The notes below the pieces were generated by a model. It worked only from the letters and a program-made list of their open reading frames with translations, was not told the origin of the DNA and did not search any database. 64,000 nt of DNA from Bacteroidota bacterium (GTDB taxonomy: Bacteria > Bacteroidota > Bacteroidia > 2-12-FULL-35-15), in contig JAOQAE010000004.1 of assembly GCA_025963725.1 (NCBI GenBank), positions 179,616-243,615 on the forward strand, read 5' to 3'. Every line of letters begins with the position of its first letter. The stretch's first letter is position 1. The position numbers and the translations under genes were made by a program. Below are positions 34,844 through 42,149 of the stretch, in pieces.

Positions 34844-36139
34844 TTATTTTTTTACGCTCACCCTCCAGATGGTGTTGGTAACATCATCGGTCACAAGCAT
34901 AGAGCCATCGGGAAGTATGGTCACACCCACAGGCCTTCCGTGCACCTCGTTTTTTTCAAGGTTGGCGATGAAGCCTGTGAGGAAATCTTCCGGTTTCCCC
35001 GATGGCTTCCCATCCTTAAAAGGAACGAACAATACTTTATAGCCGGAGAGCACCGACCTGTTCCAGGAGCCATGCTGGGCAATAAAAGCGCCGCCCTGGT
35101 ATTTTGCGGGAAATGCTTTCGCGGTATAGAATGCAAGTCCGAGCGATGCCGTATGCGGGCCAAGGCTGAGGTCGGGCACAATGGATCGTTTTACGAGATC
35201 GGGCTTTGTTTCCTTCACTCTCGGATCCTCATGCTGCCCGTAATATGAATAAGGCCAGCCGTAAAAGCCGCCCGGCTTAACACTTGTAAGATAATCGGGA
35301 ACGAGGTTATCGCCGAGCTCATCGCGTTCGTTCACAACGGTCCACAACGTTTTTGTTCCGGGAGCCCATGCCATTCCCACAGGATTGCGAAGCCCTGAAG
35401 CATATACTTTCAGCCCGCTTCCGTCGGGGTTCATTTCAAGGATGTCGGCGCGCAGCAGCTCGTTATCGATCCCGAATTCCGCCACGTTGCTTCCTGAGCC
35501 TACAGCAATGTATATTTTGGAGCTGTCGGCATTGGTGATGATGTTCCTTGTCCAGTGCCTGTTATGTTCGCCGGCAGGCAGGTCAACGATCTTTTGAGGC
35601 GGATCGCTGATGTGCGTTTGTCCTGCTTTGTAAGGATAGCGCACAACGGCATTCGTGTTCGCCACATAGAGCCATTTGCCGATCACGAGCATTCCAAAAG
35701 GCTGGTTCAGGTTTTCTAAAAATGTTTCCTTCTGATCCGGCTTGCCATCTTTATCGGTATCCCTGAGAAGCGTGATGCGGTCGGCGCTGTGCTTGAGGTT
35801 ATTGGATTTGGCAGCGCCCATGATGGTAGCGCCAACCTGCTCTGCAAAATTGTGATTGGAATTGCTTTCGGCCACAAGCACATCACCGTTAGGTGTAACA
35901 TACGTCCAGCGCGGGTTTTCGAAGCCATCGGAATAAATGCTTACCGTAAAGCCTTCAGGCGCTTTGGGCATTGCATCTTTCCAGCCGGTCACATCGCAAA
36001 AGTTGGTGGAGGATTTTGTTGCGTAAGGATCAGGCAGCGTATCTGCTTTAGGCTTGGTCTGGGCGAAGGCGGATGTTGTTAAGAGGCCCGGAATAATTAA
36101 TAGCAGGAGCCTTGTATATAAAGCAGCTTTCATAAGCAT
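34844..36139 (-). CDS. Sorbosone/glucose dehydrogenase-like beta-propeller
   Basis: 431 residues with a signal peptide (cleavage near AFAQ, about residue 26). The mature part is a six-bladed propeller with FENPRWTYVTPNGDVLVAES, PFGMLVIGKWLYVANTNAVV, GEHNRHWTRNIITNADSSKI and the final HGRPVGVTILPDGSMLVTDD, typical of soluble PQQ-type sugar or sorbosone dehydrogenases. It is periplasmic. The cofactor is assumed from the family. It sits between a membrane-anchored receiver and the TonB receptor in one operon. Confidence 0.9.
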   Translation of the reverse strand: MLMKAALYTRLLLLIIPGLLTTSAFAQTKPKADTLPDPYATKSSTNFCDVTGWKDAMPKAPEGFTVSIYSDGFENPRWTYVTPNGDVLVAESNSNHNFAEQVGATIMGAAKSNNLKHSADRITLLRDTDKDGKPDQKETFLENLNQPFGMLVIGKWLYVANTNAVVRYPYKAGQTHISDPPQKIVDLPAGEHNRHWTRNIITNADSSKIYIAVGSGSNVAEFGIDNELLRADILEMNPDGSGLKVYASGLRNPVGMAWAPGTKTLWTVVNERDELGDNLVPDYLTSVKPGGFYGWPYSYYGQHEDPRVKETKPDLVKRSIVPDLSLGPHTASLGLAFYTAKAFPAKYQGGAFIAQHGSWNRSVLSGYKVLFVPFKDGKPSGKPEDFLTGFIANLEKNEVHGRPVGVTILPDGSMLVTDDVTNTIWRVSVKK

Positions 36140-36156
36140 GAAGTGTTTGTGGATGA

Positions 36157-36657
36157 TCAGCGTTTAATGGCGATCCATGTAATTATTCCTATAAGTATAA
36201 ACGTTATGAGAAACACTGCAACGAATTTATTAACGCCGAACTCCGTGATGATCTTCCGGATAGGCTCGGTAAACCTTCTGCGGACAATTCCCCTGATCCT
36301 TGAAAAGGAATCGGTTTCTTTTACCACGTATCCTTTAGCGCCTGCACGGATCGAACGGAGGATCACGCGCATGTCGTCGTTGGAGGAGTGGATCACCACC
36401 TCGGTGAGCGGATGTGTTTTCTTGATGATCTTTAACAGCTCGAGCCCGTTGGCCGGCCCTGTTTTCTTTTTAAAGTCGTAGGCAAGGATCACGAGATGAG
36501 TGTTGTCGTCGATCTTTTCGAGGCATGCCTTCGCTTCGTTAAAAACAGTGATGTTAATGTTGGATCCGAATTGCTTCTTCAGATCATCTTTCAACGCGGT
36601 TGTTATGATCTTGTCTTCATCCGCGATAAATACGTTCAGTGGGTTGTTGTTCTCCAT
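36157..36657 (-). CDS. Membrane-anchored degenerate receiver protein
   Basis: 166 residues. Residues 1-130 follow a receiver fold: acidic pocket ADED at 11-14, and the Ser and Lys positions IHSSNDD and YVVKE. At the phospho-acceptor site, where LVILD is expected, the sequence reads LVILAYDF, so the Asp is replaced by Ala. Residues of about 144-163 form a C-terminal membrane helix (FVAVFLITFILIGIITWIAI), a tail anchor. This combination of a likely non-phosphorylated receiver and a tail anchor is unusual. It is first in an operon with a dehydrogenase, TonB receptor and permease-like gene. Confidence 0.85.
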   Translation of the reverse strand: MENNNPLNVFIADEDKIITTALKDDLKKQFGSNINITVFNEAKACLEKIDDNTHLVILAYDFKKKTGPANGLELLKIIKKTHPLTEVVIHSSNDDMRVILRSIRAGAKGYVVKETDSFSRIRGIVRRRFTEPIRKIITEFGVNKFVAVFLITFILIGIITWIAIKR

Positions 36658-36686
36658 AAAATAGGTTTAAAGGATAATCATGCTTT

Positions 36687-36701
36687 GAAAATTACATGCC
36701 A
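36687..36701 (-). promoter_or_regulatory. Putative -24/-12-like promoter of the receiver-dehydrogenase operon
   Basis: TGGCAT-N5-TTTC, GG 43 nt before the start at 36657. Confidence 0.45.
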
Positions 36702-36785
36702 GCAGGTAAAAAGGCAAAGCACGATCATGCAAAACGGGGAAAATGTTGCCCGGATGCCGGATCCCAGGAATTTTCATGGCTTGCA

Positions 36786-36800
36786 TGGTATGTTTTTTTT
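36786..36800 (+). promoter_or_regulatory. Putative -24/-12-like promoter of the OMP gene
   Basis: TGGTAT-N5-TTTT, nearly identical to the ligD site. GG 59 nt before the start at 36846. Confidence 0.35.
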
Positions 36801-36845
36801 TGATGGCTCATTACATTGAATTACTAACGATTTAAAAAGATAAAC

Positions 36846-37499
36846 ATGAAAAGGATATTGGTTGCAGTTGCTTTATTCGTATCGATTGGAGCAGCTAATG
36901 CGCAGGAGCAGGCCCAACAGCCTCAAAAGAAAAGGGATAGCCGCGACAGGATGCACTTCGGATTAAAGGCAGGAGTAAACAACTCGAATGTATATAATGA
37001 GAAGGGAGAGCAGTTCAAAGCGGAGCCTAAATACGGCTTTGCGGGAGGCGCTTTCCTGTCGATCCCTGTGGGGAAATATTTGGGTGTGCAGCCGGCGGCG
37101 CTGGTTTCCCAGAAAGGCTTTCATGCAACAGGCACATTATCGGGGAAGCCGTATGACCTGAGCCGCACCACCACTTACCTGGATGTTCCGCTGATGATCG
37201 AGTTCAAGCCGTTGCCGGTGATCACGCTTATGGCGGGGCCACAGTACTCTTATCTGTTTGCCCAGACGGATGTTTTAAAAAGCAGCGACAATACGGCCAT
37301 ACAGGCACAGGAGTTTAAAAATGACAATATCAGGAAGAACATATTGAGCGCTGCGGTGGGGCTGGATGTGAATATCAGCCGTTTTGTTTTTTCGGGGCGA
37401 TATAATTTTGACCTTCAGCAAAACAATGGCGACGGCACTTCCAACACTCCGACCTACAAAAATATATGGCTCCAGGGTACAGTTGGCATCAGATTTTAA
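36846..37499 (+). CDS. PorT/porin-family outer membrane beta-barrel protein
   Basis: 217 residues with a signal peptide (cleavage near ANAQ, residue 20), then eight-strand barrel features: HFGLKAGVNNSNVYNEKG, GGAFLSIPVGKYLGVQPAAL, LDVPLMIEFKPLPVITLMAG, and a terminal strand LQGTVGIRF ending in Phe. This is the common Bacteroidota outer-membrane-beta-barrel (PorT-like) family. Specific function unknown. The coiled-coil lipoprotein gene follows 53 nt downstream, probably in one unit. Confidence 0.9.
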   Translation: MKRILVAVALFVSIGAANAQEQAQQPQKKRDSRDRMHFGLKAGVNNSNVYNEKGEQFKAEPKYGFAGGAFLSIPVGKYLGVQPAALVSQKGFHATGTLSGKPYDLSRTTTYLDVPLMIEFKPLPVITLMAGPQYSYLFAQTDVLKSSDNTAIQAQEFKNDNIRKNILSAAVGLDVNISRFVFSGRYNFDLQQNNGDGTSNTPTYKNIWLQGTVGIRF

Positions 37500-37552
37500 A
37501 TGGGGAAATTAAAAATAGGAAACCAACCAAAAATTAACCTAAATAATAAACC

Positions 37553-37972
37553 ATGAAAACTAAAACAATCGTTGTTGCAGCTATTGCCGGTATGGCAGTA
37601 ATGTCTTCCTGCCAGACAAAAGAGCAGAAGCTTGAAAATGCACAGGAGAATGTTGTCGACGCAAACCAGGATCTGCGCCAGGCACAAAATGAATTCAGAG
37701 AAGAATCTGAAAACAATTTACGTGAAAATGACATGACCATTGAAACGTACCGTGCAAATGCGAAAAACGAGAAGGAAGAGATGCGCGCGCAGTATGAGCG
37801 CCGTGCAGATTCCCTGGAGCAGCGCAACAAAGAGCTGAGAGCAAAGCTGGATGCATATAAGGATGATTCAAATGACAATACCAAATGGGAATCTTTTAAG
37901 CGTGAGTTCAACCACGATATGGATGAGATGAAAAATTCCCTGAAAGACGTAGGTAAGAATAATGTGAAATAG
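37553..37972 (+). CDS. Coiled-coil lipoprotein
   Basis: 139 residues. Lipobox VMSSC with Cys20, then an almost continuous helix rich in Glu, Arg, Asn and Gln (about 25-105, such as REESENNLRENDMTIETYRA). It is likely a periplasmic or outer-membrane-bound coiled coil, comparable in layout with small YtxH-like and Lpp-like stress lipoproteins. Function unknown. A very strong terminator follows. Confidence 0.82.
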   Translation: MKTKTIVVAAIAGMAVMSSCQTKEQKLENAQENVVDANQDLRQAQNEFREESENNLRENDMTIETYRANAKNEKEEMRAQYERRADSLEQRNKELRAKLDAYKDDSNDNTKWESFKREFNHDMDEMKNSLKDVGKNNVK

Positions 37973-38001
37973 CCACCGGCTATTTGTTTTGTTTGTTTGT
38001 G

Positions 38002-38039
38002 CTAAAAAGCCTGTAAGGATTTCCTTACAGGCTTTTTAG
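38002..38039. terminator. Bidirectional terminator
   Basis: An 18-nt perfect stem (38002-38019 with 38022-38039) around TT, with A and T runs inside the stem. It is shared by convergent genes. Confidence 0.9.
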
Positions 38040-38057
38040 TTATATATGCCTTGAGAT

Positions 38058-39848
38058 CTATTTCAGCCCGGTTGTTACCGCACCCGCCTTGTAACTCTCA
38101 TTCAGCACCCGGATCTCTACTCTCCTGTTCATCTGGTGCTGCTCATCGCTGCAATCCGTTCCATCGCCGCAATCATTGAGCAATCCTGCTTCGCCGAAGC
38201 CTTCGGTGCCTTTTATCCTGCTGCGGTCTATGCCTTTGCTGATGATGTACTGCTGAACTGCCTGCGCCCTGTTCGACGACAGCCGTGTATTGTATTTTTC
38301 AGGGCCGCGCGCATCGGAGTATCCGTTGATGACGATCGTCATGTTCTTATTGGCCTTCATCACTTTGATATTGTTATCGAGAATAGCCTTTGCATCAGAT
38401 CTGAGCGTGATCTCATTATAATTGAAATACAATGCTGCACTGTTCCAGCCTGCCTTTTCAAGATCTTTCCCCGGCAGGTATTTATCTTTTGAAGATGCGG
38501 ATGCGGAAGTGTTTGTTTCATTTTCCTTCTTTAAAGGCTTGAGCGCAAGCAGCGGATCAGCAGCTGTATCAGGCTTCAGCAGCGGGCCGAATTGAACGGT
38601 ATAAATATCGAGATCGCCGGAGCCGCCTTTCCTGGAGGAGGAATAATAGCCTTCGTTGCTGTTCACCATGCTCAGGAAAATATCTGCTCCCGGGGAGTTC
38701 AGGGGTTGGCCGAGGTTCTCCGGTTTTGTCCAGCGGCCGTTCTCCATGCGTGTTTTATAAATATCGTAGCTGCCAAAGCCGGGATGTCCGTTGGAAGAGA
38801 AGTACAGGGTGCCGTCTTCCCCAATGAACGGCGCATCCTCGTTGAACATAGTATTGATAGTTGAATCGAGCAGCTCGGCTTTCGACCATTCACCCTGCGC
38901 ATTTTTCACAGACCTGAAAATGTCGGTTCCGCCATATCCTTCCTCTGTTGCGCTTGAAAAATAAATAGTGGCATTATCGGGAGCGAGGGCAGCATGGTTC
39001 TGATAGCTGGCTATGTTTATTTTTTCGCTGAGCTTCTCCGGCTTTTTCTGCGGGTCGTTCATAGGAACGATATAAAGGTCGCCCATCCGGTAAATAAAGA
39101 ATGATTTTCCGTCGGGTGAAATGGAAACAGAGGACTCATTGTATTTTGAGAATGCCGATCCTTCCCCAAGGTCGGGACGTGTGTACCTTCTTGGCTTCGA
39201 GAATTGCCCGTTCTCCCATTTGGAGATATACATGCTTTCGAAATATTTTCCATCCCATTGGTTGAGCTTTTCCCTGTCATCGTCTTTCCTTTTGGAAGTA
39301 AAGATCAGGTCGTGGCTGCCTGTGAATACCGGTGCATATTCCGGGTCTGCGCTGTTGATCGCAAGCCCTGCATTTTTAACGGTGACCGTATATTCCGGTG
39401 CCGTGCTCTGGTGAGCGAGCGCATAGTGGCAATCCGCGATATGCTTCTGCAGGGAATAAGAAAACATTTCGTTATCAATATCCTCATACGCGGTCAGCTT
39501 GTTGTAGCAATACAAGGCGCGGTTATAATCGCCCATGTAATGATAGCACCTGCCCAGTGTGTAATAGACGGTGAGCAGCGTGTCCCTGCTGCTTTTCCCC
39601 AGGGCTTTTTCAAGATAAGGGATCGCTGTTTCGTATTGCTCCATGAATTCGCCAAGGATGATCCCTTTTCCCGCATTGGCTTCATAAGCGTCGGCGTTCA
39701 GCTCGAGGGCTTTATCGTAATAAGTGATGGCTGTGCCGTATTCGCCTTTATAGGCGGCCCTTTCGGCCTTCCGGATATATTTTCCATATTGCTGGCCGTA
39801 AGAGCATGTGCACACGGCAAGCAGGAGGAGAGTGATCAGTTTTTTCAT
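38058..39848 (-). CDS. TPR-PD40-OmpA family outer membrane protein
   Basis: 596 residues from the ATG at 39848, which begins a clean signal peptide (MKKLITLLLLAVCTCSYGQQ); an in-frame ATG 72 nt upstream would precede it with a non-signal stretch and lies upstream of the promoter. Residues of about 20-130 are TPR (YDKALELNADAYEANAGKG), about 160-430 are PD40 repeats (ISPDGKSFFIYRMG, LYFSSNGHPGFGSYDIYKT), and about 490-590 are OmpA-like (NGYSDARGPEKYNTRLSSNR), which binds peptidoglycan. It is similar in layout to PorE-type T9SS-linked proteins, but no T9SS machinery gene is adjacent. Confidence 0.92.
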   Translation of the reverse strand: MKKLITLLLLAVCTCSYGQQYGKYIRKAERAAYKGEYGTAITYYDKALELNADAYEANAGKGIILGEFMEQYETAIPYLEKALGKSSRDTLLTVYYTLGRCYHYMGDYNRALYCYNKLTAYEDIDNEMFSYSLQKHIADCHYALAHQSTAPEYTVTVKNAGLAINSADPEYAPVFTGSHDLIFTSKRKDDDREKLNQWDGKYFESMYISKWENGQFSKPRRYTRPDLGEGSAFSKYNESSVSISPDGKSFFIYRMGDLYIVPMNDPQKKPEKLSEKINIASYQNHAALAPDNATIYFSSATEEGYGGTDIFRSVKNAQGEWSKAELLDSTINTMFNEDAPFIGEDGTLYFSSNGHPGFGSYDIYKTRMENGRWTKPENLGQPLNSPGADIFLSMVNSNEGYYSSSRKGGSGDLDIYTVQFGPLLKPDTAADPLLALKPLKKENETNTSASASSKDKYLPGKDLEKAGWNSAALYFNYNEITLRSDAKAILDNNIKVMKANKNMTIVINGYSDARGPEKYNTRLSSNRAQAVQQYIISKGIDRSRIKGTEGFGEAGLLNDCGDGTDCSDEQHQMNRRVEIRVLNESYKAGAVTTGLK

Positions 39849-39871
39849 GATTGTGACTTTTTGTAAAAGGT

Positions 39872-39886
39872 TAAAATATAGTGCCA
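39872..39886 (-). promoter_or_regulatory. Putative -24/-12-like promoter of the OmpA-family gene
   Basis: TGGCAC-N5-TTTA, GG 37 nt before the start at 39848. It supports that start. Confidence 0.45.
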
Positions 39887-39894
39887 TTTGCAGT

Positions 39895-39909
39895 TGGCAA
39901 GTAATTTTA
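39895..39909 (+). promoter_or_regulatory. Putative -24/-12-like promoter of the small membrane gene
   Basis: TGGCAA-N5-TTTA, GG 49 nt before the start at 39945. It lies 8 nt from the divergent minus-strand site. Confidence 0.4.
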
Positions 39910-39944
39910 AAAGGATACATTGCATTTAACTAAAAACAAAAAAA

Positions 39945-40154
39945 ATGAAAACATTAGGAATCATTTTGCTCGTGGTCGGAGGCCTTATGATGGCCATTAC
40001 CGGCTTTAATTATGTGACAAAGGAAAAGGTTGTCGACCTTGGGCCTTTGGAGATCAATAAGGAAGAGAACCACCCGGTGCAGTGGTCGCCGATCATTGGC
40101 GGTATCCTGTTCATTGGCGGTATTGTGGCGCTGGCGGTAAATAAGAATAAATAA
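39945..40154 (+). CDS. Small two-helix membrane protein
   Basis: 69 residues. Membrane helices at about 3-22 (LGIILLVVGGLMMAITGFNY) and 47-64 (PIIGGILFIGGIVALAV) enclose a polar loop. The layout resembles DUF3185-type small stress membrane proteins, though the family is not certain. Monocistronic, with its own putative promoter and a strong terminator. Confidence 0.8.
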   Translation: MKTLGIILLVVGGLMMAITGFNYVTKEKVVDLGPLEINKEENHPVQWSPIIGGILFIGGIVALAVNKNK

Positions 40155-40163
40155 GTACATGTT

Positions 40164-40199
40164 ATAAAAGCAGCCCGCTTCAAAGCGGGCTGCTTTTAT
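40164..40199. terminator. Terminator
   Basis: AAAGCAGCCCGCTT pairs with its complement around a short loop. It separates the small membrane gene from the glycosylase. Confidence 0.9.
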
Positions 40200-40220
40200 G
40201 CATCTAAGACCAATGCTGTT

Positions 40221-40958
40221 ATGCCGGAAGGACCATCCATTGTTATTTTAAGGGAAGAGCTCAGCCAGTTCAAAGGGAAGAAAGTGCTGAAGGTTTCGGG
40301 GAACTCGAAGATAGAGCTGGAGCGCATGAAAGGCAAAAAAGTGCTGGACATGAGAAGCTGGGGAAAGCATTTTCTCATTTCCTTCGATGATTTTTTTATC
40401 CGCATCCACCTGCTCATGTTCGGAAGCTACCGCGTGAACGAGCTGAAGGAAACGGCGCCGCGCCTGAGGCTCGAGTTTAAGGCCGGTGAGTTCAGCTTTT
40501 ATGCCTGCTCGGTGAAGATCATTGAAGGCGATGTGAATGATGTATACGATTGGGAAAGGGATACGATGTCGGATGTGTGGAATCCCGAAAAAGCATATAA
40601 GTCGCTTGTCGCGGAAAAGGAAGAGCTGATCTGCGACAGCCTGCTCGACCAGGAGATCTTTGCAGGAGTGGGGAACATCATCAAGAATGAAGTGCTGTTC
40701 CTTACAAAGGTGCAGCCCGAATCCCTCGTGAAGGATATTCCGCGGAAGAAGCTGAAGGAGATCGTAAAGACCGCGAGGGAATATTGTTTTGATTTTCTTC
40801 GCTGGAAAAGAAAATTCGAATTGAAGAAGCATTACACGGTGCACACAAAAAGTGTTTGTCCCGATTGCGGCTCAAAGATCGTGTTAAAGCAGAAGATGGG
40901 CAGGAGACAGCGCAGGAGCTTTTTCTGTGAGAACTGCCAGGTGCTTTACCTGAAGTAA
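40221..40958 (+). CDS. Fpg/Nei family DNA glycosylase (endonuclease VIII-like)
   Basis: 245 residues. It starts with the catalytic MPEGPS (Pro1 after Met removal, Glu2), has the H2TH-region segment SLLDQEIFAGVGNIIKNEVL and a C-terminal zinc finger CPDCGSK...CENCQ. These enzymes remove oxidised bases and cut the strand. The MPEGPS start and short length favour the Nei side over MutM. The repair role fits with Ku, LigD and topoisomerase IB in this window. It is convergent with topoisomerase IB (4-nt gap). Confidence 0.92.
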   Translation: MPEGPSIVILREELSQFKGKKVLKVSGNSKIELERMKGKKVLDMRSWGKHFLISFDDFFIRIHLLMFGSYRVNELKETAPRLRLEFKAGEFSFYACSVKIIEGDVNDVYDWERDTMSDVWNPEKAYKSLVAEKEELICDSLLDQEIFAGVGNIIKNEVLFLTKVQPESLVKDIPRKKLKEIVKTAREYCFDFLRWKRKFELKKHYTVHTKSVCPDCGSKIVLKQKMGRRQRRSFFCENCQVLYLK

Positions 40959-40962
40959 TCAG

Positions 40963-42048
40963 CTATTTGCTCCGAAGAATGTTCATCAGCGTTTTTTCTG
41001 CAGGTGTGAGGCTGCTGCTGGCGTCATCATCGTTCTCGATCTTGTCGAGCTCGCTTAAATAATTCGTTAATGAATTGTTCTCATACAGCTGTATGATGGC
41101 AGGATGAACATAATATTTTTTGCAGACCGTTCTCGTATTCCCTAATTTCTTGCTTACATAATCCAGCGCTTCGAGCAGCTTTCTTTTTTTCTCCGTTTCC
41201 GTTTTCGCATCACCCACTATTCTGAAAGCCTGCAATGCATTTAGTGTTCCGGCCCAGGTCCTGAAATCCTTCGCGCTGAAATCCTCTCCCGTGATCTCCT
41301 GCAGGTAGCGGTTCACGCTTCCCGAGTCGATGGAATGGCGGTTGCCATGCTCGTCGTAATACTGGAAAAGCTCTTTGCCCGGGATCTCCCTGCATTGCTT
41401 TACAATGCGCGCAAGCTTTTTATTGTTCAGGGAAATCTCCTGGAACACTCCTTTTTTTCCCTTGAAGGAGAACTGCAATGAGCTTCCGTGAATTTTTACG
41501 TGCTGGTCTTTTAAAGTGGTAAGCCCGTAAGAGCCGTACAGCTTTTCATAGCCGCTGTTGCCTATGCGGATATACGTACGCTCCATGAGGCTGATCACCG
41601 TGGCCAGCACTTTTTTCTCGCAAAGCGTTTTGAGTGAAAGGTCCTTTTCGAGCTGCTCTCTCAGCTGGGGTAATTTTTCACCAAATTCAAGGAGGCGGCT
41701 AAACTTCGTATGGTTCCTCAATTCATTCCAGAGCGGATGATAGCGGTATTGCTTCCGCTGAAGCGCATCATAGCCGGTAGCCTGGATATGCCCGTTGTTG
41801 ATGCTGCAGATCCACACGTTCTTCCATGCCGGCGGGATCACGATCTTCCTGATCCGCTCCAGCTCTTCCTTATCGGAGAGCTTCTTTCCCTGGTAGATGT
41901 ACAGAAAGCCTTTGCCCTTTTTGAGCCGCTGAATGCCCGGCTCCCCGTCGCTTACATAGATCAGGTTCACCGCTTTCACGCATTTTTTCACATCCCCGGA
42001 AATAGCCCGGAGCCTCGAAGTTGTTATGTTGATCCCTGTTTGAAGCAT
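40963..42048 (-). CDS. DNA topoisomerase IB
   Basis: 361 residues of the poxvirus/bacterial type IB class. The N-terminal domain has GFLYIYQGKKLSDKEELERI and IPPAWKNVWICSINNGHIQA. The catalytic domain has ERTYIRIGNSGYEKLYGSYG and GEDFSAKDFRTWAGTLNALQ, and the active-site Tyr lies in CKKYYVHPAI (about 312-313). It relaxes supercoils through a 3'-phosphotyrosine bond. The product is a common member of stress clusters with LigD in Bacteroidota. It is divergent from the FAD-Rieske gene. Confidence 0.93.
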   Translation of the reverse strand: MLQTGINITTSRLRAISGDVKKCVKAVNLIYVSDGEPGIQRLKKGKGFLYIYQGKKLSDKEELERIRKIVIPPAWKNVWICSINNGHIQATGYDALQRKQYRYHPLWNELRNHTKFSRLLEFGEKLPQLREQLEKDLSLKTLCEKKVLATVISLMERTYIRIGNSGYEKLYGSYGLTTLKDQHVKIHGSSLQFSFKGKKGVFQEISLNNKKLARIVKQCREIPGKELFQYYDEHGNRHSIDSGSVNRYLQEITGEDFSAKDFRTWAGTLNALQAFRIVGDAKTETEKKRKLLEALDYVSKKLGNTRTVCKKYYVHPAIIQLYENNSLTNYLSELDKIENDDDASSSLTPAEKTLMNILRSK

Positions 42049-42070
42049 GACTGGTGTTTTATGTTTATTT

Positions 42071-42085
42071 CTAAAAAATGTGCCC
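42071..42085 (-). promoter_or_regulatory. Putative -24/-12-like promoter of topoisomerase IB
   Basis: GGGCAC-N5-TTAG, GG 36 nt before the start at 42048. First base differs from the motif. Confidence 0.3.
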
Positions 42086-42149
42086 GCTACAGTAAAGGGC
42101 GCAGCAGGAATATTTTTTGTAATAAGAAAAGTTCAAAAAAAACCGGATT

